Source: Amycolatopsis taiwanensis DSM 45107 (GTDB lineage Bacteria; Actinomycetota; Actinomycetes; Mycobacteriales; Pseudonocardiaceae). Taken from it: a stretch of 64,000 nt of DNA. Position numbers and translations under genes: made by a program. The stretch lies in NCBI RefSeq assembly GCF_000519205.1, contig NZ_JAFB01000019.1, positions 124,001-188,000 on the forward strand. The letters are read 5' to 3'. Shown piece by piece: positions 7,918 through 19,595 of this stretch; positions within the stretch are counted from its first letter, which is position 1; each line of letters opens with the position of its first letter. The notes beneath the pieces are model-generated. The model was not told the origin of the DNA. It saw only the letters and a program-made list of their open reading frames with translations, and searched no databases.

Positions 7918-8352
7918 GTGCGGATCAGGTATGCGCAGCTCGCCGACGCCGACGCGGTATTCGGGTTGCTTGGGCAGCTCGCCATGAGTTACCGGCCGCA
8001 ACGGTCCGCGTTCGACCAGAGCTTCGAGCTGCTCCTGTCCGCCATGACCTATGACAGCGCCGATCTTCTCGTCGCCGAGGACGGGGGCACGGTCATCGGT
8101 TACGCCCTGACGCGGCGGTTCCCGGTGCTGTACGCGAACGGGCCGGTGAGCGAGCTGCACGAGCTGGTGGTGGACGAGGCGCACCGCGGGCGGGGTGCCG
8201 GCCGCCGGCTGGTGGAGGCGGTCATCGCGCGGGCACGCACGGCGGGCGCGGTGGAACTCACCGTGCCGACGCGCCGCGCCCACGACTTTTACCGCAGGTT
8301 CGGCTTCGAGGAGACGGCGACGGTGATGAAGCTGCCGCTGCCCCCGGACTGA
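7918..8352 (+). CDS. GNAT-family N-acetyltransferase
   Basis: A 144-residue GCN5-related acetyltransferase: opening strand RIRYAQLADADAVFGLL, acetyl-CoA pyrophosphate loop HRGRGAGRRLVEAVI near residues 85-100, and the closing HDFYRRFGFEETATVMKL. The substrate cannot be told. GTG at 7918 gives the family N-terminus; an in-frame GTG at 7903 would overlap soxR. The tight spacing behind soxR suggests a two-gene operon, so the enzyme may be part of a response to redox-active toxins (inference). Confidence 0.85.
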   Translation: MRIRYAQLADADAVFGLLGQLAMSYRPQRSAFDQSFELLLSAMTYDSADLLVAEDGGTVIGYALTRRFPVLYANGPVSELHELVVDEAHRGRGAGRRLVEAVIARARTAGAVELTVPTRRAHDFYRRFGFEETATVMKLPLPPD

Positions 8353-8368
8353 ACGGTGCCGCTACGCC

Positions 8369-8402
8369 CACCGCCACGCAAGCCACTTGGAATCAGTCTC
8401 TA
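8369..8402. repeat. Dispersed GCAAGCC-family intergenic repeat
   Basis: GCTACGCCCACCGCCACGCA followed by AGCCACTTGGAATCAGTCTCTAG. Near-identical cores occur at 19556, 31275, 37180 and, reversed, 33886 and 50713. Here its CTAG end forms the stop codon of the adjoining minus-strand gene. Confidence 0.7.
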
Positions 8403-8558
8403 GCCCATGAACCACGCGACGGCGCCGCCGATGGCCAGCAGTGCGCCGATGCCGAGCACGGTGGCCATGAACTTGGCGGTCTTCCAGAGGCTGTAGACGC
8501 CACCGATCAGGAAGCCCGCCACGGCCAGCAGGATTATGCCGATTGTTTCCTTGCTCAC
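8400..8558 (-). CDS. Small membrane protein, 52 residues
   Basis: GTG at 8556-8558 opens a 52-codon frame ending TAG at 8400-8402. The peptide begins MSKETIGIILLAVAGFLIGG and has two transmembrane segments (about residues 6-24 and 33-50) separated by the charged hairpin SLWKTAKF. Glycine-rich helices suggest a packed hairpin in the membrane. It sits 64 bp downstream of hisB on the same strand and may be the last gene of the hisDCB transcript. Function unknown. Confidence 0.6.
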   Translation of the reverse strand: MSKETIGIILLAVAGFLIGGVYSLWKTAKFMATVLGIGALLAIGGAVAWFMG

Positions 8559-8622
8559 GATGTTCGTCTTCCGCTCGGCCGACGTGATGAGGGCAACCTA
8601 CCAAGCACCGCGAGGGATCGCG

Positions 8623-11662
<3,040 letters not shown>

Positions 11663-11710
11663 GGCTCCAGGGTACGAGCCGGGAGCCGCCCGGCGACCAG
11701 GGAGGTGTCC

Positions 11711-12508
11711 GTGCTGTCGATCGCCTTGTGCCAGCTCACATCCAGCGACATTCCCGCCGAGAATCTGGAGGCCATCCGGCATGGCGTGGCCAGGGCCGCG
11801 GCCGGGGGCGCGCGGGTGGTGGTCTTCCCGGAAGCGGCGATGGCCCGCTTCGGCGGGCCGCTCAAGCCGCTTGCCGAGCCGCTGGAAGGCCCCTGGGCGA
11901 AGGGGGTGGCCGCGATCGCCGACGAGCACGAAGTCCTCGTGGTGGCCGGGATGTTCACCCCGGCCGAGGACGGCCGGGTGCGCAACACGCTGCTGGTCAC
12001 CGGGCTCGGCCGGCACCTGGGGTACCACAAGATCCACCTCTATGACGCGTTCGGCTTCCGCGAGTCGGACACCGTGGCACCCGGCGACGAACCGGTCACG
12101 CTGGCCGTCGACGGCATCACGCTCGGCCTCGCCACCTGCTACGACATCCGCTTCCCCGAACTGTTCCGCGCGCTGGCCGACCGGGGCGCGGCGGCCGTGG
12201 TGGTGCCGACCTCCTGGGGCGCGGGCGAGGGCAAGCGCGAGCAGTGGGAGGTGCTGGTGCGGGCCCGCGCACTCGACTCCGGATGCTGGGTGCTCGGCTG
12301 CGGGCAGGCCGATCCCGTCGCGACCGGTGTCGAGGTCAACCCGAAGGCACCGACCGGGATCGGCTACTCGACCGTTGCCGACGGCTTCGGCCGCGTGCAC
12401 GCACAACTCGGCCCCGGACCGGACCTGGTCGTGGTCGAAGTGGACCCGGCGGTGACGGAACGGGCGCGCACCGCTACCGGGGCGCTGGCGAACCGACGGC
12501 TGGGTTGA
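11711..12508 (+). CDS. Carbon-nitrogen hydrolase (nitrilase superfamily)
   Basis: A 265-residue amidase/nitrilase-fold enzyme with a complete Glu-Lys-Cys triad: Glu in [11 protein letters not shown], Lys in [14 protein letters not shown], nucleophilic Cys in [11 protein letters not shown]. The pattern is closest to the omega-amidase/Nit-type branch (deaminated-glutathione or omega-amide hydrolysis), but the substrate is not certain. GGGAGG at 11700-11705 lies five bases before GTG at 11711, which is preferred over GTG at 11705. Divergent from hisD; its last 35 bp overlap the convergent membrane-protein gene. Confidence 0.88.
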   Translation: MLSIALCQLTSSDIPAENLEAIRHGVARAAAGGARVVVFPEAAMARFGGPLKPLAEPLEGPWAKGVAAIADEHEVLVVAGMFTPAEDGRVRNTLLVTGLGRHLGYHKIHLYDAFGFRESDTVAPGDEPVTLAVDGITLGLATCYDIRFPELFRALADRGAAAVVVPTSWGAGEGKREQWEVLVRARALDSGCWVLGCGQADPVATGVEVNPKAPTGIGYSTVADGFGRVHAQLGPGPDLVVVEVDPAVTERARTATGALANRRLG

Positions 12509-13412
12509 GCGGCGCCGGCACCTGTTCGGCCGGCTGACCTGGCGCGGGATGGCTGTTCCGCCACGAGAGCATCGCGATACCGGCGATCATCGTGACCGCG
12601 GCGATCAGTTCACCCGAAAGCACCGCCGCCCCGGTGGAAACCGACTCGCCCATCCACCACACCCCGATCACCACGCCCACCAGCGGGTCGACGGTGGTGA
12701 TCACGGCCAGCGCCGGGGCGATCAACTGTCCCTGCTGGAAAGTGTTCTGCGACAACAGGAAGCCGATCGGCCCGATCACGCACACCACGTACAGCGGCCA
12801 GTCGGTGAACGTGGCCAGCCAGCCGGCACGCAGGTCGTCGGCGACCAGCTTCATCAGCCCGGCGGTGACGCCGTACAACACACCGGTGGCCAGTGCCAGG
12901 CCGAGCACCCGGGTCGGCCCGGCGACCAGCCAGGACCAGCCGAGACCGCCCAGCGCGACCAGGCCGAGCACGACCGTGAGCAGCACCACCTCACCCGCGG
13001 GCGGCAGCTGGGCGGTGCCGTCGCTGGGCCGCGCCAGCATCAGGAACCCGGACAGCCCGGCGATGCAGACCAGCGTGCCGAGCAGGACCAGACCGTCGGG
13101 CCTGCGGTGAGCGAACCAGGCCGCGAACACGCTCGCGAACGGCAGCGCCGTCACCAGCAGCGGCTGCACGAGGATCAGTGGCCCGAAGCCGAGCGACACC
13201 AGTTGCAGACCGAGACCGGCCACCGTCGCCCCGATGCCGACCAGCCAAAGCGGACGGCGCGCCAGATCCAGCAGTAACCTGGGATGCAAGGTCCTTTCCA
13301 GCGGCACCTGTTTGGTCGCCCTCGCCTGTGCCGCGCTGGCCAACCCCATGAAACCCGCCCCCACGATCGCGGCAGGCACCGCCACCGCCAGATTTGCCCA
13401 GCTCTCGGCCAT
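12474..13412 (-). CDS. DMT-family integral membrane protein
   Basis: A 312-residue protein with ten predicted membrane helices and the duplicated architecture of drug/metabolite transporters. A short charged loop ([23 protein letters not shown]) separates the first two helices; the C-terminal tail is proline-rich. It resembles the protein at 1505-2359 in layout, so the two may be paralogues. Its 3' end overlaps that of the nitrilase gene on the opposite strand by 35 bp. Substrate unknown. Confidence 0.75.
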   Translation of the reverse strand: MAESWANLAVAVPAAIVGAGFMGLASAAQARATKQVPLERTLHPRLLLDLARRPLWLVGIGATVAGLGLQLVSLGFGPLILVQPLLVTALPFASVFAAWFAHRRPDGLVLLGTLVCIAGLSGFLMLARPSDGTAQLPPAGEVVLLTVVLGLVALGGLGWSWLVAGPTRVLGLALATGVLYGVTAGLMKLVADDLRAGWLATFTDWPLYVVCVIGPIGFLLSQNTFQQGQLIAPALAVITTVDPLVGVVIGVWWMGESVSTGAAVLSGELIAAVTMIAGIAMLSWRNSHPAPGQPAEQVPAPLNPAVGSPAPR

Positions 13413-13635
13413 CCCTCACCTCCTGTACCGTGCAACGTGATGGTGTCTCGCGCGTCTTCCGGATATGAGCGAAGACGTGCTGACCGCCACACACCGGCGA
13501 CCGGCCCGTGACGACCCCGACGTAACGGACGGATCCGCCGACCAGGCCCAGCCGATGTGGATTTCACAACCCGGCCGGGTACATTGAGCCAACTCCGCCG
13601 AGGATGCCTCCGCCCCGAAAGAGACAACCAGGCCT

Positions 13636-14295
13636 ATGCCACCTCACCTCACCGTGCACCTGCCCAACTTCAGCTCACTGATCAAACAGGGCGCCCAGCA
13701 CCTGCTCGAATCGACGATCGTTCCGCTGGGCCTGTTCTACCTGCTGCTGATCACCGTCGGCTTCAACGGCGGACTGATCGCCGCCCTGTCCTGGTCGATG
13801 TTGGCGCTGGTGCGCAGGGCCGTGCTGCGCAAGCCGATCCCCGCGGTGCTGGTGCTCACCACCGGTTTACTCGTCGGCCGCACCGTGCTGGGCCTGATGA
13901 CGGGCAGCGTGTTCCTGTACTTCCTGCAGCCGACCCTGCAGAACTTCCTCGTCGCCGCCGTGCTGGTCGGTTCGCTGCCGTTCGGCCGCCCGTTCATCGC
14001 CAAGCTGGCCGACGACTTCTGCGCGTTCCCGGCCGCCTTCCGTGAGCATCCCCGCGTGCTCCGGATCTTCCGGCGGCTGTCCCTGTTCTGGGCGTTGGTG
14101 TTCATCACCAATGGCGCCACCACGCTGTGGATGCTCGCCAAGGCGACCGTGGGTGACTTTCTGATGGTTTCGACCGCCGGTTCGTGGACCGTCGTCGGTC
14201 TCGCCATCATCGTGTCGCTGCTGTGGTTCCGCCGGGCGCTGCGCGGCGAGGGAATCGTCCTGCGGATGGGTCCCGCGGCGGCCACCGCCTCCTGA
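13636..14295 (+). CDS. VC0807-like integral membrane protein
   Basis: A 219-residue protein with about six membrane segments, including two helical hairpins around a conserved stretch with aromatic and Phe-Arg residues (FAAVLVGSLPFGRPFIAKLA-like region near 110-130). The pattern fits the VC0807 family of conserved bacterial membrane proteins of unknown role. ATG at 13636 is used. It converges on the esterase gene; only 43 bp separate the stops. Confidence 0.6.
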   Translation: MPPHLTVHLPNFSSLIKQGAQHLLESTIVPLGLFYLLLITVGFNGGLIAALSWSMLALVRRAVLRKPIPAVLVLTTGLLVGRTVLGLMTGSVFLYFLQPTLQNFLVAAVLVGSLPFGRPFIAKLADDFCAFPAAFREHPRVLRIFRRLSLFWALVFITNGATTLWMLAKATVGDFLMVSTAGSWTVVGLAIIVSLLWFRRALRGEGIVLRMGPAAATAS

Positions 14296-14338
14296 TCCCC
14301 CCCCCGCCCACGCCTGTTCTGTGCGGGGCTCAGGGCTC

Positions 14339-15610
14339 TCACACGTTGTCGGCCACGGTTGAGGTCGGGGTGTTGAGAATGCCGTCGAACGCGTCGAGGA
14401 CGGGCGTGTGCAAGTAGGCGCTTTGTATCCGGATGCGGTCGGGGCCGACTGAAGCCTCGGTGCGCGCCGGGCGAAGATCGGCGATGCTGAGCCCGAGATC
14501 GGCATCGGTGAAGGCGGCTTCGATGCTTCCCGGCTCGGGTGGTTGTAGTGCGGTGTTGTCGACGGCGAAGCCGAAGCGCGCGTTCTCGTCGGGGCGCATG
14601 TCGGCGGTGTGCCCGGTAGGGCTTGACAGGCCGAGGGCGAAGTACTTATCGCCGATTGCGTTGTGCAGGTACTGCCCCATGGGCAGCCCCGTGAGGTGCC
14701 CGTTGAAGGAGATCGATGCCTTCTGAATGTGGGCGTTGTGGGCGGCCAGCACGATCCGGGTCTCGGGTCCCAGCCGCTCCAGCTGCCACCGGACCGACTC
14801 GGCCAGGTAGAGATCACGGGCCGAGGTGTCGGCGGTTAGTCCGGTTCCGGCGTAAAGCTCGGCCATGGAGCGGAAGTGGTGGTTCCCGTAGCAGGCGCCT
14901 TCGAGGCGACGTAGGGCGATGTCATAGCTGCGTTGGTCACTACGGGAGACATACAGCGACTCGACAGCGCGGAACCGGATGAGCAGGCGCGTCAGGATCG
15001 CGCTGAGGGCGTCCTGTTCCGCGGTGGTCAACCGGGTCCAGGCCGGTGCGGCCGAGGCCGCCGAGGCACCGGCGAACGATTCGGCGATCCGCATTGCCGC
15101 CTCGGCCGCCGGTACGGTTTCCGGATCGATCCGGCGCAGGTAGTCGGCGACCGGGGACAGGGCGGGAAGCAAGGACCCACCGGCCGCCGGGATGTCGATC
15201 CCGGCGAACCGCACCGGCTTCGCGGCCGTGGCGTTGTGCCGGCGCATCCAGCGCAGCGGCTCATCGATTCCCACGGGGATCGTCGCGGCGAGGTGGGTTG
15301 CCAGGTCATCGTCGGTGCCCTCGCCCTGAGCCCAGGCGTCAAGGGGGAAGCCTTCGCTGAAGCCGTATTCGAAGGCCAGGACGGTGAAACCACAGCGTTC
15401 GACCAGGAACCGCAGGATGCGCTGGCGCATGAGGGAGAACTCGTTGATGAAGTGGGAACTCTCGCCGATCGCGACGACGCGTGCGTCGCCGACGATGCCG
15501 CGCAGAGGTTCGAGGTCATCGAGCGGCGCCGCCGGGTCGAGGTGGGTGAGCGGGACGGCGTGGTCTCCAAGCCAGCCGGCGAACGAATTCTGGCCGGAGG
15601 TATCAGGCAT
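14339..15610 (-). CDS. Erythromycin esterase family protein
   Basis: A 423-residue member of the erythromycin esterase family, which opens the lactone ring of 14-membered macrolides. The catalytic region AIGESSHFINEFSLMR carries the essential His, and EYGFSEGFPLDAW and HNAHIQK match further conserved active-site stretches. ATG at 15608-15610 is preceded by a weak Shine-Dalgarno site. It lies 56 bp downstream of a Vat-type acetyltransferase in the same direction and both are divergent from a TetR regulator. Family members also occur with unknown substrates, so macrolide resistance is likely but unproved. Confidence 0.88.
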   Translation of the reverse strand: MPDTSGQNSFAGWLGDHAVPLTHLDPAAPLDDLEPLRGIVGDARVVAIGESSHFINEFSLMRQRILRFLVERCGFTVLAFEYGFSEGFPLDAWAQGEGTDDDLATHLAATIPVGIDEPLRWMRRHNATAAKPVRFAGIDIPAAGGSLLPALSPVADYLRRIDPETVPAAEAAMRIAESFAGASAASAAPAWTRLTTAEQDALSAILTRLLIRFRAVESLYVSRSDQRSYDIALRRLEGACYGNHHFRSMAELYAGTGLTADTSARDLYLAESVRWQLERLGPETRIVLAAHNAHIQKASISFNGHLTGLPMGQYLHNAIGDKYFALGLSSPTGHTADMRPDENARFGFAVDNTALQPPEPGSIEAAFTDADLGLSIADLRPARTEASVGPDRIRIQSAYLHTPVLDAFDGILNTPTSTVADNV

Positions 15611-15666
15611 GCTAATGACTCGTTTCTCCAAGTACTGGTACTGCGAAATCCTGGAACGGGAGTGGA

Positions 15667-16314
15667 TCACCGGGGCGCGGGCGCGGCGTTCTCCAGGTCG
15701 TCGATGCTGCCCGAAGAGATCGTGCGGATGTGTTCGGTGATGTGCTCCAGCGGCCAGTCCCACCAGGCCACGTCCAGCAGGCGGTCGATCTCGGCATCGC
15801 TGTAGCGGCGACGGATCAGCTTGGCCGGGTTGCCGCCGACAATGCCGTAGTCGGGGACGTCGTCGACGACGACGGAACCGGAAGCAACGATCGCTCCGTC
15901 ACCGATCCGGACGCCGGGCATCACCATGGTCCGGTAACCGAGCCAGACATCGTTGCCCACCACGGTGTCACCCCGTCCGGGCAGACCGGTGATGAGGTCG
16001 AAGTGCTCGGCCCAGGAACCACCCATGATCGGGAACGGGAACGTCGAGGGGCCATCCATACGGTGGTTGGCGCCGTTCATGATGAACCGCACACCCTCCC
16101 CCAACGCGCAGAACTTCCCGATGATCAGTTTCTCCGGCCCGTAGTGGTACAGCACATTGCGGGTCTCGAACGCGGTCGGATCATCCGGATCGTCGTAGTA
16201 GGAGAACTCCCCGACCTCGATCAGCGGCGAGGTGACCAGCGGCTTCAGCAGCACCACCCGCGGCTGCCCTGGCATCGGATGCACCACGGTCGGGTCGGCG
16301 GGAACAGCGGGCAT
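15667..16314 (-). CDS. Vat-like (streptogramin A) O-acetyltransferase
   Basis: A 215-residue left-handed parallel beta-helix acetyltransferase of the xenobiotic acetyltransferase class (Vat/CatB). Hexapeptide repeats run through IGKFCALGEGVRFIMNG and VVGNDVWLGYRTMVMPGVRIGDGAIVASGSVV. The catalytic His is in NGANHRMDG, and the WWDWPLE motif near the C-terminus is diagnostic for Vat-type proteins. The family inactivates streptogramin A (virginiamycin M) or chloramphenicol with acetyl-CoA. It is the first gene of the operon with the esterase. Confidence 0.88.
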   Translation of the reverse strand: MPAVPADPTVVHPMPGQPRVVLLKPLVTSPLIEVGEFSYYDDPDDPTAFETRNVLYHYGPEKLIIGKFCALGEGVRFIMNGANHRMDGPSTFPFPIMGGSWAEHFDLITGLPGRGDTVVGNDVWLGYRTMVMPGVRIGDGAIVASGSVVVDDVPDYGIVGGNPAKLIRRRYSDAEIDRLLDVAWWDWPLEHITEHIRTISSGSIDDLENAAPAPR

Positions 16315-16376
16315 GAAGAACTACTTCCTTCCCAGATGCCGGGCGAAACGTGGGTGGGTTCAGCGCCACTAACGCG

Positions 16377-16401
16377 ACAATTGTTACATTAAAAGCTAAC
16401 A
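16377..16401. promoter_or_regulatory. Candidate TetR operator
   Basis: ACAATTGT (16377-16384) and a dyad TGTTA (16382-16386)-N10-TAACA (16397-16401) lie in the 121-bp gap between the divergent resistance operon and the TetR gene. The stretch is far more AT-rich than its surroundings, as expected of overlapping promoters. Confidence 0.4.
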
Positions 16402-16435
16402 CAACGCCGTCCACCGACGAACCGGATAACCAGTG

Positions 16436-17101
16436 ATGAATGCCTCAGCGCCACGATCCGAGGACGCCCGGCCGGCACAGGCGACCCAGCGCCGCCCCGG
16501 TGGCCGTACCGCACGTATTCGTGCGCAGGTACTCGGCGCGGTCCGCGCGGAGCTTGGAGAGCGCGGTTATGACGGGCTCACCATGGAGTCAGTCGCCGCG
16601 CGCGCGGGCGTGCATCGCGCAACCGTGTACCGGCGTTGGGGGGACGTCGGCGGCTTGCTCGCCGATGTCCTCGATGCGGCGGGCGAGGACGACTGGCAAC
16701 CCCCGGACACCGGCTCGTTGAGCGACGACCTGGCAGCACTGAACCATGAGATCCAGGCAGCGCTGACCGCGCAGCCGCCGATCGTCACCGCCCTGATCGC
16801 CGCTTCATTCCGCTCCGAAAAAGCCAGCTGCGCCCAACAGCGGCTTTTCCAGGACCGCTACGCCCAGTGCGAGATCATCGTCAGCCGGGCGATCCGGCGC
16901 GGCGAGCTCCTGCCGGACACTGACGCGCGGCGGCTACTCATCGCCGCCACCGCGCCGGTGTACCACCAGCTGGTACTTCTCCGGATACCGCCCGACCCGC
17001 ACCTACCCGGCCACGCGGCCAGAACCGCCGCTCTCGCCGCGTCCGCCGGAGCGTTCGCGGAGCCCCCATCAGCCGAGCCCCCATCAGTTGGCGGCACCTG
17101 A
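16436..17101 (+). CDS. TetR-family regulator of the resistance module
   Basis: A 221-residue regulator. The helix-turn-helix lies at about residues 27-72 (ELGERGYDGLTMESVAARAG then HRATVYRRWGDVGGLLADVL). The C-terminal half matches the TetR_C domain of multidrug-type members (RSEKASCAQQRLFQDRYAQ). It is divergent from the Vat- and esterase-family genes, so it probably represses them and is relieved by a macrolide or streptogramin ligand. An in-frame GTG lies one codon upstream of the ATG. The C-terminus carries a duplicated EPPS peptide from a short repeat. Confidence 0.88.
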   Translation: MNASAPRSEDARPAQATQRRPGGRTARIRAQVLGAVRAELGERGYDGLTMESVAARAGVHRATVYRRWGDVGGLLADVLDAAGEDDWQPPDTGSLSDDLAALNHEIQAALTAQPPIVTALIAASFRSEKASCAQQRLFQDRYAQCEIIVSRAIRRGELLPDTDARRLLIAATAPVYHQLVLLRIPPDPHLPGHAARTAALAASAGAFAEPPSAEPPSVGGT

Positions 17102-17151
17102 CCGGACCCCCGCGCGGAACATCCTCGGCGCCGAACCGGTCACCGTGGCCA

Positions 17152-18144
17152 TCACGCCACGTGCCGGAGTCGCCGGAAGCAGAACCAGGTGAGCAGTGCC
17201 GACAGCGCGACGAAGAACCCGAGTTCGGTCCACTGCAAGGGCCAGAAACGGAAGCCCGGCTGGTAGGCCAGATGCTGCTGGTAACCACGCTCACCCAGCT
17301 GTTCCACGCATTTTTCGATGGAATCGATATCCGGTACCTGCGACGGGGCGCCCTGGCCCGGACGCGGCATACAGCCCTGCACGAAGTCGGGCAGTCGCGA
17401 GACCGTGTTTCCCGCGGGATCCACGGTCTCGTTCGCCAGCTCCCACGCACCGGCGGGTTTGCGGACCGAGATCGACTCGAGCCCCTGAGCGTCCCCTCTG
17501 ATCCCGGTGATGTTCGGTGCAGTGATCGCGACCGTTTCGTTCACCGCGGGCAGGATGTGCGGACGGACCAGGAGCGGGACGGCCAGCTGCACGGCGGCGA
17601 ACAGGACGAGGGTCACCGCCATCGCGGCCACGGTGCGGCGCAACACGATCCCGACCGCGACACCGAGGACGAACGCGAACGCCGCGTAGCCGATGGGCAC
17701 GATGCCGCGCGCGGCGAACACCACCGGCGACATCCAGTTCAGCATCGACCGGTCCGTGGACTGGTTCGCCAGCGCGTCGATGGGGCTGGCCCACCAGGTG
17801 ACCGCCAGGCTCAGCAGGCCGGCCGCGATCATCGCGCCCAGCACACCGGCCCCGAGCTTCGTCGCGAGCCACCGCTTGCGCGTGATCGTCTGGTTCCACA
17901 CCAGGCTGTGCGTGCCGCTCTCCAGCTCACGCGTGACCAGTGGCACACCCCAGAACACGCCGACGATCGCCGGCAGCAGATACATCAGGAGGCTCGTGCC
18001 GACGTAAAGGAAGTCCGAATCGGAGAAGTCGGTCCGTCCGACCAGCTGTGGTCCGGTGATCCCCAGCAGCACACCGACCGCCACCAGGCCGGCGAAAACG
18101 GTAAGCGCGGACACCCGGAACTGGCGCCAGGTCAACCAGGTCAT
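17152..18144 (-). CDS. ABC transporter permease
   Basis: A 330-residue membrane protein with six predicted helices. The N-terminus (TWLTWRQFRVSALTVFAGL) and VTRELESGTHSLVWNQTITR are typical of ABC-2 permeases partnered with YtrA-type regulators. A large extracytoplasmic loop (about residues 215-300) holds three cysteines' worth of variable sequence before the last helix. ATG at 18142-18144 overlaps the ATPase stop by 4 bp. Third gene of the gntR-ATPase-permease operon. Substrate unknown; such sets often protect against envelope-active compounds. Confidence 0.88.
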   Translation of the reverse strand: MTWLTWRQFRVSALTVFAGLVAVGVLLGITGPQLVGRTDFSDSDFLYVGTSLLMYLLPAIVGVFWGVPLVTRELESGTHSLVWNQTITRKRWLATKLGAGVLGAMIAAGLLSLAVTWWASPIDALANQSTDRSMLNWMSPVVFAARGIVPIGYAAFAFVLGVAVGIVLRRTVAAMAVTLVLFAAVQLAVPLLVRPHILPAVNETVAITAPNITGIRGDAQGLESISVRKPAGAWELANETVDPAGNTVSRLPDFVQGCMPRPGQGAPSQVPDIDSIEKCVEQLGERGYQQHLAYQPGFRFWPLQWTELGFFVALSALLTWFCFRRLRHVA

Positions 18145-19022
18145 CGCAGAACCTCCAATGCGGGACGGGCGGTGACCGGGTTGGTCATGTACTCCAGGAC
18201 GACGTCTTCGAGCGTGAGCCCGCTGACGGTCCACGCGGGGTCGAGAATCGGCGCCTCGGTGCGGACCAGCACGGTGGTCTGCCGATCGGTGTGGCGCGCG
18301 GAAATGACGTGCTGATCGGAGGGCAGCGTGTCCAGCTCCCGGCGCGGCCCGGTCAGCCGGTGGTGGGTGGCGAGCAGATCGTCGATGTCGCCGGCGATCC
18401 GCACCTGCGAGTCCACCAGCACGATCAGGTGGTCACAGACCCGTTCCAGGTCGGCGACGAGGTGCGAAGACATCACGACGGACAGCCCGTGCTCGGCGAC
18501 CGCCTCCATGAGGTCGGCCAGGAACTCCCGGCGCGCGAGCGGGTCGAGCGCGGCGACCGGCTCGTCGAGCAGCAGCAGTTCCGGCCGCTTGGCGATGCCG
18601 ATGGTGAGCGCGAGCTGGGCGCGCTGGCCGCCGGAAAGCTTGCCGGCGTGCTGCTTCGGGTCCAGCCCGATCCGCTCGATGCGTTTGCGGGCCAGGTCGT
18701 CGTCCCAGCGCGGGTTCAGCCGGGCGCCCAGATGCAGGTGGTCTTCGACGGTCAGCCCGCCGTAGACGGGCGTGTTCTGCGCGACGTAGCCGACCTTGGC
18801 CAGCTGGGCCGCGCCGCTGCCCGGCGTCCCGCCGCACACCTCGATCGTGCCCGTGGTCGGTTCGAGCATGCCGGACGCGATGTTCAGCAGCGTCGACTTG
18901 CCCGCGCCGTTCGGTCCGACGAGGCCGGTCACGTGCCCGCCCCCGATTTCGAGCGTGCAGTCGGCCAACGCCCATCTGCGCTTGTACTTCTTGCCCAGTC
19001 CCCGGGCACGCAGCACGGTCAC
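18141..19022 (-). CDS. ABC transporter ATP-binding protein
   Basis: A 293-residue nucleotide-binding subunit: Walker A GPNGAGKST near residue 38, Q-loop YVAQNTPVYGG, signature LSGGQRAQLALTIG, Walker B LLLLDEPVAALDP and switch His in MSSHLVADLE. A C-terminal extension of about 70 residues follows, as in DrrA/CcmA-type exporters. Overlaps gntR and the permease gene by 4 bp each, so all three are translationally coupled. Confidence 0.95.
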   Translation of the reverse strand: MTVLRARGLGKKYKRRWALADCTLEIGGGHVTGLVGPNGAGKSTLLNIASGMLEPTTGTIEVCGGTPGSGAAQLAKVGYVAQNTPVYGGLTVEDHLHLGARLNPRWDDDLARKRIERIGLDPKQHAGKLSGGQRAQLALTIGIAKRPELLLLDEPVAALDPLARREFLADLMEAVAEHGLSVVMSSHLVADLERVCDHLIVLVDSQVRIAGDIDDLLATHHRLTGPRRELDTLPSDQHVISARHTDRQTTVLVRTEAPILDPAWTVSGLTLEDVVLEYMTNPVTARPALEVLR

Positions 19023-19411
19023 GCTATTTCCTCTCGTTCGGATTCGCGAAACGTCGACATCAACAGGGCCTCGATGCTCTCCTCGTCGAGGCCGGCCTTG
19101 CGGGCCTTGGCCAGCCAGCGCCGCAGGTCCCGCCGCAACGGCCCGAGCACGGCGAAGGAGTTGCCGCCGAGCGTCGCCGTCACGAACGTCCCCACCCCGG
19201 GCCTGGCCGCGACGAGCCCGTCGTGCTCCAACTCCCGGTAGGCCTTGAGCACCGTGTTCGGGTTGATCGCGAGATCGGCGACCACGTCCTTGACCTTCGG
19301 GAGCTGGTCACCCTGCTGCAGCACCCCCAGGCGCAGCGCGTGCCGTACCTGCTGGACCAGCTGTTGATACGGCGAAAGGCCGGATCTGCCGTCCAGGTGG
19401 AACTCAATCAC
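19019..19411 (-). CDS. GntR-family regulator (YtrA type)
   Basis: A 130-residue regulator with the N-terminal winged helix (SPYQQLVQQVRHALRLG, then VVADLAINPNTVLKAYRELE) and a very short C-terminal tail, the hallmark of the YtrA subfamily that controls adjacent ABC transporters. A longer frame begins at ATG 19423, but GTG at 19409-19411 sits five bases after a GGAGG and yields the usual MIEFHLDGRSG start. It likely represses its own operon through the dyad at 19433-19450. Confidence 0.9.
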   Translation of the reverse strand: MIEFHLDGRSGLSPYQQLVQQVRHALRLGVLQQGDQLPKVKDVVADLAINPNTVLKAYRELEHDGLVAARPGVGTFVTATLGGNSFAVLGPLRRDLRRWLAKARKAGLDEESIEALLMSTFRESEREEIA

Positions 19412-19432
19412 CAGCACCTCCATTTATCTAGT

Positions 19433-19450
19433 TAGCTAGTACTATAGCTA
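19433..19450. promoter_or_regulatory. Candidate GntR operator
   Basis: TAGCTA-GTACTA-TAGCTA, a perfect 6-bp dyad with a 6-bp centre, in an AT-rich patch just upstream of the gntR start. Position and form fit autoregulation by a YtrA-type repressor. Confidence 0.6.
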
Positions 19451-19512
19451 TGCCAGAATGGCGGCGCCAGCACGACCCCGGCCGCGACGAGGTTGGGCGC
19501 CAGGTGATCTTT

Positions 19513-19583
19513 CAAAGCGGCGGAGCCGCTTGCTGTGGGCCGTCCGCTTGCACCGCCACGCAAGCCACTCCAATGCAGGCTCT
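19513..19583. repeat. Dispersed GCAAGCC-family intergenic repeat (long copy)
   Basis: Contains the hairpin AAGCGGC-GGA-GCCGCTT and then ACCGCCACGCAAGCCACT...CTAG. The 5' half recurs at 36977 and the 3' half at 8376, 31283 and 37186. It also overlaps the -10 element TAGTCT (19583-19588), seven bases before the next gene's GTG. Confidence 0.7.
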
Positions 19584-19595
19584 AGTCTCTGGCGG

